Part shown: positions 32,762 to 42,499 of the stretch, in pieces
Layout: every line of letters starts with the position of its first letter
Position numbering within the stretch: the stretch's first letter is position 1
From: Candidatus Nitrosopelagicus sp.
GTDB taxonomy: Archaea > Thermoproteota > Nitrososphaeria > Nitrososphaerales > Nitrosopumilaceae
Length of the DNA stretch: 64,000 nt
Assembly: GCA_028242535.1 (NCBI GenBank)
Contig: JAOJYB010000001.1
Span: 108,232 to 172,231, forward strand
Reading direction: 5' to 3'
The notes under the pieces: generated by a model
The model's input: only the letters and a program-made list of their open reading frames with translations
Told to the model about the DNA's origin: nothing
The model's database searches: none
Position numbers and translations under genes: made by a program

Positions 32762-35614
32762 TTAGTCTTTTCCAATCTGAATCTTGATGTAATGAATCTC
32801 AGCCATTCCATCTACAGTATTAATTACTCCAAGGTAAAGGGATGTATCTTCTTCCCACATCAATACTCTAGATGTACCTATAGCAAATGTGTTCAAGAAC
32901 TCACTAATCATTTTTTCAGTTGCAACTTTATCAGATTCATTAAAGAACACGATTTCGCCTTCTTCAAATGATAGTGGAATTTGAATTGCAGTTGGCTTTG
33001 TAATTGTCAAACCACTAGTAGCTATCATTTCCATAATTTTTTCAAATCTTTCATCCTTGTCTAATTGTATTATAACTTCACCAGTTTTACTTGTAGAAAC
33101 AACACCAGATAGCTTTTGCAGATACGCTTCAAATGCTTCTTCTTGTGTCTCACCTAGACCAACATAATATTCCCCTGTAAATCCTGCACCAACTGCTGCA
33201 ATTGTACCTAATTGTGCTACTGAACCACCAGCTCCTGCAGTGTATACTGGAATAAAGTAAGTATCCTGATCTCCTACACGATACAAAATGTTATCACCAA
33301 TTCTAGGATTTCTTAACAATGTCTTTAATTGTGCAAAGTCAGGGTCACGATCAAGTGCTTCTCTAACAGATGTTGGTCCCAAAAGTTTTGTTTCAGAGTC
33401 TAATGGAACTTCATAGAAAGTCATCTTACCAAGTTTATCCATGTCATTTTCTACAATCATGTATCCTGCCAAGTTACGTCCTTGTGAACCACGAAGTTCT
33501 AACGATAAGAGTCCAATGAATTCAGTTTCTTCAAATCCAGGTGGTTTTGCTTCAATAAAGTAAGTATCTAACCCTCTAGGAATTTCATAAAATTCGTTTG
33601 CTTGGATGAATGTCTCAACATCAGTTACGTGGTAAATGTTGTACATCTCTGTTTTCCAGTTGAATAATTCCTCCGGATAACGAATTTGTTCGTCAAGCCA
33701 TGCAGGTGCTGGAATTATCTGATCTTCATATTGCGACATCATCATGTTTGAGAAAAAGTCATCGCCACTTTTTATCAGATCAATACTGCCATTGTACGTA
33801 TCAACAAGCGCATATCCTGCTAATCTAAGATATGGATTTCCTGCAGAGTATGGAACGTCTCTTGTATCAAATCCAACTATTAATGGAACAAGCCAATAGG
33901 TATTAGTTCCATCAGTTACTGGATAGGAATCTAATTCTTTTCCAAACATGTTATACAAGAAATAGGGATAAAGTGTCTGCATTCTTTCGTTAACATCTTT
34001 GTATCTCATAATGTGAAGAGACTCTCCAGGATATGAGAGGATAAAGTTTGGCTCAAAGATCCATGAAAGTGGGGGTGCTACATCAACTCCTCCGGTTCCA
34101 TCATATTTTGCGCCGTTAAGTTCTGCACTTACATCACGATTTACTGGATATCCAGACCATGTATCATCAAGTAATCCACCTTCACCATAGTAGATTGCTC
34201 TTTGTTGAAATAGTTCAGAACTGTCAACAATTTTTCCTTCAGTTGCTTCTAGGGTTAGAAATCCATCAGGTACGTGAGTGTATACGAGATGCTCATTGTA
34301 CCATTGGTTTTCAAGACTTACAGATGAAGGAAGTATTGGTTTCATTGATGCAGTCCAGTAAAGTTTATCGTCAAATCTTAGAATATCATTATCTTCAAAG
34401 TCTACATAAGGAATAAGACCAATCTCTGGTTTTAGTTTTGCAAATGCAGCGTTCCAGTCCCACACACGAATCTTACTTAGTACATCTTCATTATCATCAA
34501 TGTAAGAATCAATTAGATTTGGATTAACTGATGTAATTTGTACTTCATGAGTATTTTCGTTAATCAGATCAAGTTCTGCAAGATGACGATTTACACCAAT
34601 TTGTTGTGCTGTATATGGTCCAAGATATTCTATCTTTTTTGCGTCTGCAACACTGTTGTTTACGCCCATTGCAATTCCTACGATTAGCGCAATAGCAATT
34701 ATTGCTGCAACTCGGATGTATACATCACGCTTGAACATGTGTGTTAGGACACGTGCACGCATTCTGTCAAAAATTGAAAATGCAATTGCTGCAAACCCTA
34801 CAACAAAGGTCCCACCAATTGCATATCTTGTGTTATAGTCAATAGTATCTGTGAAAAACATGTTAAAGGCAGCCCAGACTATTCCTATTCCAATTATTGC
34901 TTCAATTGTTGCCATGTAGTTTAGGTATCTTGGTTTTCCTTCCTTTGTGTCATGTAAGTAAAGTGTTACAACTTTGATTACATAATGAATTCCTAGAAAG
35001 AGGATTAAACGAAGCCCGATTGCGCCAATGATTGGAGGAAATATAACTAAAAGAGAAGGAATCATTGGAGTAACATTGTCCATTGCATATGTTGGATCAT
35101 TTGGTGGAGTCACAAATGGAAGTGAGAATAATGTTGTAATGTTTTCAATTCCCAGTTCATTTCCTTCTACCATATACAATAAACCAAACCCAAACATGAG
35201 ATTTGCAAAGAATGCACCAAAGAGAAGAATCTTTGTTATTTGCCAAATTACAAAGTGTACTCCAGATAATCTAAATTCTGAAAAATTTGGAATTGTTTGT
35301 TGAATCTGATCTTGTGGACCACGATTCATCATATTAATTGCGCTGGTTATGGCAAACCAGAAAATTGATGATCTGTTTACTATGTTGACTCGAAGTAATG
35401 CTATACTTGCAAGAACGACTCCACCTATCAGTGCAAACATTAGTGGTTTTGTAAATACATCAGCAAATTCTGTTATATTCATTGACAAAACTACTGCTTG
35501 GTTTCCTGCCAATGCAAAGATTACAACTACAATTATTGCAATAATGCCAAGTTTGATAAATTTACCAGCGTCTGGTGGTTGCTGACTACCACCTTCGTTT
35601 TTAGCACTATACAA
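32762..35614 (-). CDS. UPF0182-family large membrane protein, 950 aa
   Basis: Seven or so membrane helices in the first 330 residues (LGIIAIIVVVIFALAGNQAV ... AAIIAIALIVGIAMGVNNSV), then a huge extracytoplasmic part with family patterns YTAQQIGVNRHLAELDLI, DWNAAFAKLKPEIGLIPYV and IMRYKDVNERMQTLYPYF. Length is normal for UPF0182/COG1615. Function of the family is unknown. The C-terminus carries an added domain with EIHYIKIQIGKD. The downstream amidotransferase follows almost without gap. Confidence 0.85.
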   Translation of the reverse strand: MYSAKNEGGSQQPPDAGKFIKLGIIAIIVVVIFALAGNQAVVLSMNITEFADVFTKPLMFALIGGVVLASIALLRVNIVNRSSIFWFAITSAINMMNRGPQDQIQQTIPNFSEFRLSGVHFVIWQITKILLFGAFFANLMFGFGLLYMVEGNELGIENITTLFSLPFVTPPNDPTYAMDNVTPMIPSLLVIFPPIIGAIGLRLILFLGIHYVIKVVTLYLHDTKEGKPRYLNYMATIEAIIGIGIVWAAFNMFFTDTIDYNTRYAIGGTFVVGFAAIAFSIFDRMRARVLTHMFKRDVYIRVAAIIAIALIVGIAMGVNNSVADAKKIEYLGPYTAQQIGVNRHLAELDLINENTHEVQITSVNPNLIDSYIDDNEDVLSKIRVWDWNAAFAKLKPEIGLIPYVDFEDNDILRFDDKLYWTASMKPILPSSVSLENQWYNEHLVYTHVPDGFLTLEATEGKIVDSSELFQQRAIYYGEGGLLDDTWSGYPVNRDVSAELNGAKYDGTGGVDVAPPLSWIFEPNFILSYPGESLHIMRYKDVNERMQTLYPYFLYNMFGKELDSYPVTDGTNTYWLVPLIVGFDTRDVPYSAGNPYLRLAGYALVDTYNGSIDLIKSGDDFFSNMMMSQYEDQIIPAPAWLDEQIRYPEELFNWKTEMYNIYHVTDVETFIQANEFYEIPRGLDTYFIEAKPPGFEETEFIGLLSLELRGSQGRNLAGYMIVENDMDKLGKMTFYEVPLDSETKLLGPTSVREALDRDPDFAQLKTLLRNPRIGDNILYRVGDQDTYFIPVYTAGAGGSVAQLGTIAAVGAGFTGEYYVGLGETQEEAFEAYLQKLSGVVSTSKTGEVIIQLDKDERFEKIMEMIATSGLTITKPTAIQIPLSFEEGEIVFFNESDKVATEKMISEFLNTFAIGTSRVLMWEEDTSLYLGVINTVDGMAEIHYIKIQIGKD

Positions 35615-35678
35615 GATGAATAAACTTGTTTTTTCATTTAATTAATACCTTATTAGTAGAATTACAAAAAATGTACGA

Positions 35679-36800
35679 TTATACGCTTGATGCGATACCT
35701 TTGCACATCATATAGACTGCTGCAAACTTTGGAACAGATACTTGTTCATTGTTAAACGGTCCAAATTTTTTCTTCTTTAATGAAAACTCGATCGGACAAT
35801 TTGTCACAACTTCAACTTCTTCATCATCAATAAAGCAAGCATCAACGTATGGATCAAACTTTTTCAAGTCCTCTACGAAAATTTTCGTAAGACCACTTTT
35901 ACTGTTAATAGATCCAGGCAATCTAAAAATTCTGTGAATATCTTGTGTTACATTTGGATCAATCTTAATTCCAATTGAATCTCTAAAATCTTCTAGTCTT
36001 TTTTGAAACAGTGTATAACCACCAGAGAGTACTTCTTGTAAAATTTTTGGGCGGTTTGATTTTGTTCCGTACAAGTGCTTTGCAAGTCTTCCACCCCAAC
36101 CAACATCCTCAAATTTTGGAAGAGATGATTTGTTCATGTTAAATTTTCTAAATCCAAATGTTTCAGGGATACTTCCACGAAACATAATGTAATCAGCAAT
36201 CTCTGCTCTTTCCTTCGAGCCTACATCATCATATTCAGATTTTGAGACATAGATATGAAACCCCTCATTTCCAGAAAAAAAGATCTTAATGTTTTGTTGA
36301 TCAATTCCCAAGTCATCTGTAAGAATTTGGTTTAGTTTGACTACCTCATCTTTTGTTGATTTGATGCAGTCATTGCAGGTGAGTGTCGTAAAGGAAAGTT
36401 TTGTTGATTGGCAGTTTGGACATGATTTATTCAATGAAGAAATTTCATTACAATCAGAGCATTTGATTAACGTGTTGTCTTTAGGATATTCCTTTCTTAG
36501 ATCCTTAGCATCAATATCAAAGATTATCTCAGCGTTTTGCCAATCTTTTTCAGCCATCGGCAAATTAGGAAACATGTATCGTGCATTAGAGCAGTAAACA
36601 TCAGAAGGTTTGTTTTGCATTAAAAGTAAGTGAAGGTCTTTATCAGATTTGAGTGAAATATGTCTATTCATTCCTCCATTAAATTTCTGGTAACCAAACT
36701 CTCGTTGGTTTGGGTTATCAGGAACATGTAAGAGATCAAAGTGTTCAAAATAAAATTTTTTGAATGTGTCTTCAAGAAAGGTTACATCCTTTGTATTCAT
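35679..36800 (-). CDS. priS: DNA primase small (catalytic) subunit
   Basis: 373 aa. Synthesises primers at replication forks with PriL. The catalytic aspartates sit in AEIIFDIDAKDLRKE; KIFFSGNEGFHIYVS holds the SGxxGxH-type nucleotide-binding motif; a zinc-binding insert is C-rich (CSDCNEISSLNKSCPNC ... LTCNDC). The start overlaps the priL stop by 4 bases, so the subunits are co-translated. Confidence 0.95.
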   Translation of the reverse strand: MNTKDVTFLEDTFKKFYFEHFDLLHVPDNPNQREFGYQKFNGGMNRHISLKSDKDLHLLLMQNKPSDVYCSNARYMFPNLPMAEKDWQNAEIIFDIDAKDLRKEYPKDNTLIKCSDCNEISSLNKSCPNCQSTKLSFTTLTCNDCIKSTKDEVVKLNQILTDDLGIDQQNIKIFFSGNEGFHIYVSKSEYDDVGSKERAEIADYIMFRGSIPETFGFRKFNMNKSSLPKFEDVGWGGRLAKHLYGTKSNRPKILQEVLSGGYTLFQKRLEDFRDSIGIKIDPNVTQDIHRIFRLPGSINSKSGLTKIFVEDLKKFDPYVDACFIDDEEVEVVTNCPIEFSLKKKKFGPFNNEQVSVPKFAAVYMMCKGIASSV

Positions 36801-37807
36801 ACTCTCTTTCTCCCAAACTGAAGAGGATTGATTATTGTATCACATGCAGGAACAGGAAAACAAAGATTTTGACTCTTCACCTTTTCACATGATGGACATT
36901 TGTATTCTGTAGTTCCAGATATTCCAGAGAGTTGATTTAGCTGATAAATTGTAACTTTTGGATTATAGTCAGGTGCATTTTTGAATAATGGTGCAATTTG
37001 TCCCACTGTTTGACCTTTGTTTAATAGAAAAGTAGCAAGCATAAATCTTCCAGAATGAGGCAGGTTTTCTCCTTTTTCTAAAACTTCTATTGCATGTTTT
37101 ATACAAGGAGGAAATTCTTTTGACTCTACTGTCTTTACCTCAAACTTTTTTGCAAGTTGTTTTAGTTTATCAACATAAGTCTCAAAGCCAATTATCATGT
37201 CAGGTGAAGACGAAGAGTTGATTTTTGTATAGATGTGTCTGTCTAGTTCTTTTCGTACTAATCTTACAGTTTCATGTGGGGTGAGGTGAACTTTTCCATT
37301 TACAACTTTTCTGTTAATTAATTTCCATTCTCTTTCATAGAAATTAATAGAATGTTTGAGATAATCACGAACAAGAATTGTAAATCCTTTGTCTGATTTT
37401 TCTACAGTCACAGAGAATAATTCTTTAAGTATTTGTAGAGAAAGTTTGGTTTTTGTAGCATCTTGATAATTCATCAGGTCTTTTTCTAGAAATTTTTCTG
37501 CACGACGAGCCTCTGCCAAAGAAAATCTTCGTATCAGTGTGTTCATGCCAGAGAGTTTTAGCAAGATTACGGCAATTAAAAATGAAAAAATCTCCATGGG
37601 TAATGCAGAGTTATTAGATGAAAAATCAGATTTGAAAATTCGTCCTTCTGATGCAGTAATGATTCTTTCAAAGGCATTTTCAACAATTTTTTTTAGATCG
37701 GGATCAGTTCCAAATTGTTCTAGTGAAAATCCTTTATCACTTAGATATTTCCCTGCTTCTGCTAAAAACGGATACTTTACGATCTCGTCATTTCCAAGAT
37801 TAACCAT
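36797..37807 (-). CDS. priL: DNA primase large subunit
   Basis: 336 aa. An N-terminal helical domain is followed by the Fe-S domain: Cys in FPPCIKHAIEVLEKGENLPH, the SGRFMLATFLLNKGQ helix, then CPSCEKVKSQNLCFPVPAC; four of these cysteines bind the 4Fe-4S cluster in known PriL. Needed for primer initiation and length control. Translated just before PriS (ATGA overlap). Confidence 0.95.
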   Translation of the reverse strand: MVNLGNDEIVKYPFLAEAGKYLSDKGFSLEQFGTDPDLKKIVENAFERIITASEGRIFKSDFSSNNSALPMEIFSFLIAVILLKLSGMNTLIRRFSLAEARRAEKFLEKDLMNYQDATKTKLSLQILKELFSVTVEKSDKGFTILVRDYLKHSINFYEREWKLINRKVVNGKVHLTPHETVRLVRKELDRHIYTKINSSSSPDMIIGFETYVDKLKQLAKKFEVKTVESKEFPPCIKHAIEVLEKGENLPHSGRFMLATFLLNKGQTVGQIAPLFKNAPDYNPKVTIYQLNQLSGISGTTEYKCPSCEKVKSQNLCFPVPACDTIINPLQFGRKRV

Positions 37808-37903
37808 AACAATAGTGCACCAACTTAGTTTAAAAATTGCAATTATAAAATTAGTATTTCTAGTAGATCTCTAGTTTAAATTATAATGAATTGTAGAAAG
37901 AAT

Positions 37904-38743
37904 ATGCAGATTGGTGCCCACGTATCCATATCTGGCTCTTTAGACAGATCAGTAGATAATGCGGTTGAAAGAGAGTGCTCAGCGTTTCAGATATTTACCA
38001 GAAATCCACGAAGTTGGTTTGCAAAAGATGTGGATCCTAATGATGCTGAAAAGTTTAAAGAAAAATTATCAGATTCAGATATTGACAGAATGGCAACTTG
38101 TGCTCACATGCCATATTTACCAAATCTTTCAACACCAGAAGATGAAGGATATGAAAAATCAATCAAATCAATGATTAAAGAAGTGGAAAGATGTGACAAG
38201 CTTGGAATTCCATATCTTGTGACTCATTTGGGAAGTCACAAAGGCTCTGGTGAAGAAAATGGAATAAAGAGACTTACAAACGCACTAAATGAAGTTGCAA
38301 AGACAAAGGCTGATGTAATGATTTTACTTGAGAACACTGCAGGACAAAAGAATTCTGTTGGTTCTGATTTTAAACAATTAGCAGAGATTTTTTCAAAATG
38401 CAAACCCACAAAAAAATTTGGTATTTGTTTAGATACATGTCATGCATTTGTTGCAGGATATGACTTGAGAACAAAAGAGGCAGCAAATAAAACAATGAAG
38501 GAGTTTGATGAGACAGTTGGAATAGAAAATTTGAAAATTTTACATCTTAATGATTCCAAGGGAGAATTAAATTCCAATTTGGACAGACACAATCACATTG
38601 GATTAGGAGAAATTGGAAATGAGGGGCTATCAGAGATGATAAAGATAATGAATAAGAATAAGATTCCAATCGTCTTAGAGACACCTATAGATGACATAAG
38701 AGATGACTTTGAGAACATTAGAAAGGCAAAGTCACTTGCGTGA
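37904..38743 (+). CDS. nfo: endonuclease IV (apurinic/apyrimidinic endonuclease)
   Basis: ATG 37904 (MQIGAHVSISGSLDRSVDNA) fits the family start, and TTTAAATTATAA lies about 20-29 bases before it; ATG 37886 is less likely. Zinc ligands and TIM-barrel motifs: MATCAHMPYLPNL, YLVTHLGSHKG, ILLENTAGQKNS, FGICLDTCHAFVAGYD, LHLNDSKGELNSNLDRHNHI and PIVLETP. Cuts DNA at AP sites in base excision repair. 279 aa, normal length. Confidence 0.95.
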   Translation: MQIGAHVSISGSLDRSVDNAVERECSAFQIFTRNPRSWFAKDVDPNDAEKFKEKLSDSDIDRMATCAHMPYLPNLSTPEDEGYEKSIKSMIKEVERCDKLGIPYLVTHLGSHKGSGEENGIKRLTNALNEVAKTKADVMILLENTAGQKNSVGSDFKQLAEIFSKCKPTKKFGICLDTCHAFVAGYDLRTKEAANKTMKEFDETVGIENLKILHLNDSKGELNSNLDRHNHIGLGEIGNEGLSEMIKIMNKNKIPIVLETPIDDIRDDFENIRKAKSLA

Positions 38744-38784
38744 GTAATTACGCATTTATTCCATGATTGTTTTAGAGTTGTAGT

Positions 38785-40242
38785 ATGAATTACGAAAGTG
38801 TCATGAAGCTTGCACTTGAAAGAGCGTTTTATTTTCCAAGTTGTGAGATATATGGTGATGCACAAGCAGGTTTTTGGGAATATGGCCCAACAGGCGTAAG
38901 TGTAAAAAACAAGTTCCTTGAATTGTGGAGAAGAGAACTGGTAAGAAGAGACAGAATGCTTGAAATTGACGGCTCACAGATAATGTCAAAGTCAGTCTTT
39001 GAGGCATCAGGTCATCTAGGAAATTTTGCAGACCCAATCATAAAGTGTAAGAAATGTGGACTGACATTTAGAGCTGATAAATTAATTGCAGAGATTGCAA
39101 ACGTAGAGATTCCAGAAAGTGCAGATTTAGAAGACTTTGATAAAATGATTCAAGAAAAAAATATTGTGTGTACAAAATGTAAAGGAGAGTTTGATGTAGC
39201 AAAAAAATTCAACATGATGTTTAGAGTTGGTATTGGTCCTGAAGATGTAGAAGCATATCTTCGACCAGAGACATGCCAATCAATATTTGTCGATTTTCCA
39301 AGATTGTTCAAAACTATGCGTGGAAAGCTTCCATTAGGAATAGCACAGGTAGGTAAAAGCTTTAGAAATGAGATCGCACCTAGACAAAGTCTTTTGAGAT
39401 TAAGAGAGTTTTATCAAGCAGAGATTGAAGTTTTTTGCAATCCAGGAAAATTAAATGAGTTAGAAAAATTCTCAGAGATTGAAAATACGAAATTACGAAT
39501 ACAAATTTCAGATGGCATACAAGTAATGACTTGTAAAGAGGCAGTAGAAAAAGGAGTAATCCCAAACAAGTTTGTTGCATATTATCTTGGACTGTTAACA
39601 GAATTTTATGAAAAGACTGGAATTGATATGGAGAAAAGCAGATTTAGAAAGCTTGGAGAGAAAGAAAAAGCATTCTATGCAGATGTTGCATTTGATTTTG
39701 AAGTAAACACGACAATCGGATGGTTAGAGTTGGTAGCATGTAACTATAGATCTGATTATGATTTGTCAAGTCATGCAAAGATGAGTAAAGAAAAGTTTGA
39801 AGTTATGGACAATGACGACAAAGTTTTACCACATGTGTTTGAAATTTCGATGGGAATTGATAGAAGTCTTTACACAATTTTAGAGCATTCACTAAGAGAA
39901 GATAAGGAAAATGAGAGAATGGTTCTGTCAATCAAGCCATATTTAGCTCCAACTCATGTAGGAGTTTTATCATTGGTGAAAAAAGATGGATTGGCAGAAA
40001 AGACAGACGAGGTTTATCGTCTGATTAGAACAAAATTTGATTCATTTTTGGATCATTCAGGTGCCATTGGCAGAAGGTACAGAAGATTAGATGAGATTGG
40101 GGCACCATTTGCAATAACTGTCGACCATCAAACAAAAGAAGACAATACAGTGACTATTCGCAGGAGAGATGATATGGCTCAAGATCGTGTCAATATTTCA
40201 GAATTGGAGACAATTCTTGCTAAAGAGACAGCATATCCATAA
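38785..40242 (+). CDS. glyS: glycyl-tRNA synthetase (archaeal/eukaryotic class II)
   Basis: 485 aa. Motif 1 region FWEYGPTGVSVKNKFLELW, motif 2 GIAQVGKSFRNEIAPRQSLL with RLREFYQAEIEVF, motif 3 EISMGIDRSLYTILEHS, and a C-terminal anticodon-binding domain (HSGAIGRRYRRLDEIGAPFA). A Cys insert (CKKCGLTF ... CTKCKGEF) resembles the zinc ribbon of archaeal GlyRS. Charges tRNA-Gly. Confidence 0.95.
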   Translation: MNYESVMKLALERAFYFPSCEIYGDAQAGFWEYGPTGVSVKNKFLELWRRELVRRDRMLEIDGSQIMSKSVFEASGHLGNFADPIIKCKKCGLTFRADKLIAEIANVEIPESADLEDFDKMIQEKNIVCTKCKGEFDVAKKFNMMFRVGIGPEDVEAYLRPETCQSIFVDFPRLFKTMRGKLPLGIAQVGKSFRNEIAPRQSLLRLREFYQAEIEVFCNPGKLNELEKFSEIENTKLRIQISDGIQVMTCKEAVEKGVIPNKFVAYYLGLLTEFYEKTGIDMEKSRFRKLGEKEKAFYADVAFDFEVNTTIGWLELVACNYRSDYDLSSHAKMSKEKFEVMDNDDKVLPHVFEISMGIDRSLYTILEHSLREDKENERMVLSIKPYLAPTHVGVLSLVKKDGLAEKTDEVYRLIRTKFDSFLDHSGAIGRRYRRLDEIGAPFAITVDHQTKEDNTVTIRRRDDMAQDRVNISELETILAKETAYP

Positions 40243-40273
40243 GATATTTCTTTTAAGATATTGATGAAATTTT

Positions 40274-40987
40274 ATGAAACTAGCAATTGTAATTCCTACG
40301 TATAATGAAGCAGAAACCATTCCAAGTTTAATCAAAGAGTTATTTGAAAAGATCAAACAATTAGTTGAAAAATTGGATGTTTTAATTATTGATGATTCGT
40401 CCCCAGATGGAACTGCAGACATTGTCAGAGAACTAGGCAACAAGTATGAAAAGATCACAGTTATACAAAGACCAAAAAAGATGGGATTAGGCGCAGCATA
40501 CAAAGAAGGATTCAGATATATCTTGGAAAAATTGGATTCAGAATTAATTGTTCAGATGGATGCAGACCATTCACATCAACCTAGTGAGATTCCAAACATG
40601 TTAGAGAAGATAAAAAATTTTGATTTTTTAGTTGCTAGCAGACATGTAGAGGGTTCAGATGTCATAGGATGGGGGATGTGGAGAAAGATGACACATTCTA
40701 TTGCAGGTGCAATTGCAAGTGCTTGTGCAAAAATAGAGATCAAGGATTCAACTAGTGGATTTAGAATGTTTAGGAAAAAAACACTGGAAAAGATTGATTT
40801 TGACAAGATACGATCAGATGGTTTTGCCTTTCAAATAGAGGTATTACATCAACTAAAGCAATTAGATATGAATGGATTAGAGGTGCCAACTGTTTTCATA
40901 AACAGAACAGAAGGTAGCTCAAAAATGGGTAGTAATGAGATGATACAATTTATCACAATGTGCATTAGTTACATAGGTAGAAAATAA
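40274..40987 (+). CDS. polyprenol-phosphate mannosyltransferase-like glycosyltransferase (GT2)
   Basis: 237 aa, soluble GT-A fold. IVIPTYNEAETIPSLIKELF, LIIDDSSPDGTADIVRELG, GLGAAYKEGFRYILE, VQMDADHSHQPSEIP (DxD) and DSTSGFRMFRKKTLEKI match dolichol-phosphate mannose synthase. Transfers a sugar from a nucleotide donor to a polyprenyl phosphate for surface glycan assembly. Follows glyS by 31 bases on the same strand, probably own promoter. Confidence 0.85.
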   Translation: MKLAIVIPTYNEAETIPSLIKELFEKIKQLVEKLDVLIIDDSSPDGTADIVRELGNKYEKITVIQRPKKMGLGAAYKEGFRYILEKLDSELIVQMDADHSHQPSEIPNMLEKIKNFDFLVASRHVEGSDVIGWGMWRKMTHSIAGAIASACAKIEIKDSTSGFRMFRKKTLEKIDFDKIRSDGFAFQIEVLHQLKQLDMNGLEVPTVFINRTEGSSKMGSNEMIQFITMCISYIGRK

Positions 40988-41001
40988 AGGAAGAAGGCTA
41001 A

Positions 41002-41664
41002 CTACTCAAAACTAGAAGTTGATGTTGTTTGTTTGTATTCTTGAGTTGGAAGCTCCAGTGAAGGTACTGATGGGAACTTGTCACCGATTTGTTGCTCTGC
41101 AACTGCGGATGCTTCTTGAAGAATTTTATTTGTTTCTTCACTAGATGCATCTGATTCCATGTTAAATGAATCACCGGAGATTGAGTCGACCATAAGTCCA
41201 TTTAATGTCTGGGTCATTGCGTTCAATTCTGAATCTGCTTCTGGCATGAATTTACCTAATGATGATTGTAGGCTCTTCATTGTACCCATTGCAGGTCCAA
41301 TTGCAACCATTGCATCACCGAGGTCATGAATTGTTGAAAGTCTTAATTGAACTTGTTCCAAAGACATTCTTGCTCCGCCAAGCATTTTCTTTACTTTTCT
41401 AACTTCTGCTAGTTCGTTTGATAAAACAGTGCTTGCACTTTTATCGTGGTTTTGAACTGCTGTGACAACACGTTGGAATAATTGTTGATCTCGTTGTTCG
41501 AGTTTTCCTAACATACTGTCCATCTTAGAAGTTTGTGCCTGTAATTTGTTAACAGCGTTCTGTATTCTTGGTTTCAATGCTCCTTGAGGTTTCAAGGTAT
41601 CACGAAATTTGTCAGATATACCTGCTGATTCTTGGCGTGCCCATGTTTTATGGAATGATGGCAT
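41002..41664 (-). CDS. cdvB: CdvB-like ESCRT-III (Snf7) protein
   Basis: 220 aa. The basic N-terminal helical core (LKPRIQNAVNKLQAQTSKMD; AEVRKVKKMLGGARMSLEQV) and the acidic C-terminal part (SEETNKILQEASAVAEQQIG) are the ESCRT-III layout. No winged-helix or proline-rich MIM2-like end is obvious, so it may be a CdvB paralogue rather than the main CdvB. Forms filaments in thaumarchaeal cell division. Convergent with the glycosyltransferase gene. Confidence 0.85.
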   Translation of the reverse strand: MPSFHKTWARQESAGISDKFRDTLKPQGALKPRIQNAVNKLQAQTSKMDSMLGKLEQRDQQLFQRVVTAVQNHDKSASTVLSNELAEVRKVKKMLGGARMSLEQVQLRLSTIHDLGDAMVAIGPAMGTMKSLQSSLGKFMPEADSELNAMTQTLNGLMVDSISGDSFNMESDASSEETNKILQEASAVAEQQIGDKFPSVPSLELPTQEYKQTTSTSSFE

Positions 41665-41749
41665 GTGTAGTCTCGAAAAAATTGCTCTTAATCAGAAGTG
41701 TGGAATAAGATCAACACTAGACTAAATTTAGCTAACTAATTACGCATGA

Positions 41750-42499
41750 ATGAAGATGAAAATTGTTGTTTTTGACTCGGGACTAGGTTCTCTATCAATA
41801 ATTAAAGCAATCCAGAAAAAGACAAAATCAGATATTATCTATCTAGCAGATAGAAAGAATTTTCCATATGGTACAAAGACAAAATCACAATTATACAAAA
41901 TAATTACAGATACAATTGAAAAAATTTCAGAAAGATTTGATCCTGATGTAATAGTACTTGCATCAAATACACCATCATTACTTTTCAGAGAAAAATTACC
42001 AAAAAATGTAATTACAGTTTTACCTCCACTTGAAAAAATTCAGAAAGCAAGTAATGTTGCAATACTTACAACAGAAATTGTTGCAAAGAGTAAAGAATTA
42101 GATAATTACATAGAACAATTCAATAATTTGAAAGAGGTTTTGAAGATAAATTGTTCAGAATTAGTTGAATTGGTAGAAAGTGGAAAATTTCTAACTCATG
42201 AAAGAGATTGTGTTAAAACTATACTAAAAGTATTGAAAGATGAGTTTAAAGAAAATAAAATCAAGATTGCAACATTATCTAGTACACATCTTCCATTTCT
42301 TTTACCATTTTTGAAGAAATATTTTAGAGGAGTAGAGTTTTTAGATCCAGCTGAAGATGTTGCAATAAAAATTTCTAAACTAGAAAAATCAAAATCTACA
42401 AGAAATTCATTATCTATCTATACAACAGAGAGCCCAAAAGCCCTACAAAGAAATCTCAAAAGTATGGGAATTTCTAATAAAGTTAATCTTTTTTCTTAG
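41750..42499 (+). CDS. Asp/Glu racemase-fold protein lacking both catalytic cysteines
   Basis: 249 aa. The glutamate racemase fold is clear: IVVFDSGLGSLSIIKAI, IIYLADRKNFPYGTKTKSQL and IVLASNTPSLLF. In active racemases the two acid/base residues are Cys, in ACNT and GCTH motifs; here they are S72 (ASNT) and S178 (SSTH). Archaea of this group lack murein, so a different role is likely. Neighbours downstream (convergent, 17-base overlap) are cobalamin genes. Whether it is a racemase, a binding protein or a C-X bond enzyme is open. Confidence 0.75.
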   Translation: MKMKIVVFDSGLGSLSIIKAIQKKTKSDIIYLADRKNFPYGTKTKSQLYKIITDTIEKISERFDPDVIVLASNTPSLLFREKLPKNVITVLPPLEKIQKASNVAILTTEIVAKSKELDNYIEQFNNLKEVLKINCSELVELVESGKFLTHERDCVKTILKVLKDEFKENKIKIATLSSTHLPFLLPFLKKYFRGVEFLDPAEDVAIKISKLEKSKSTRNSLSIYTTESPKALQRNLKSMGISNKVNLFS

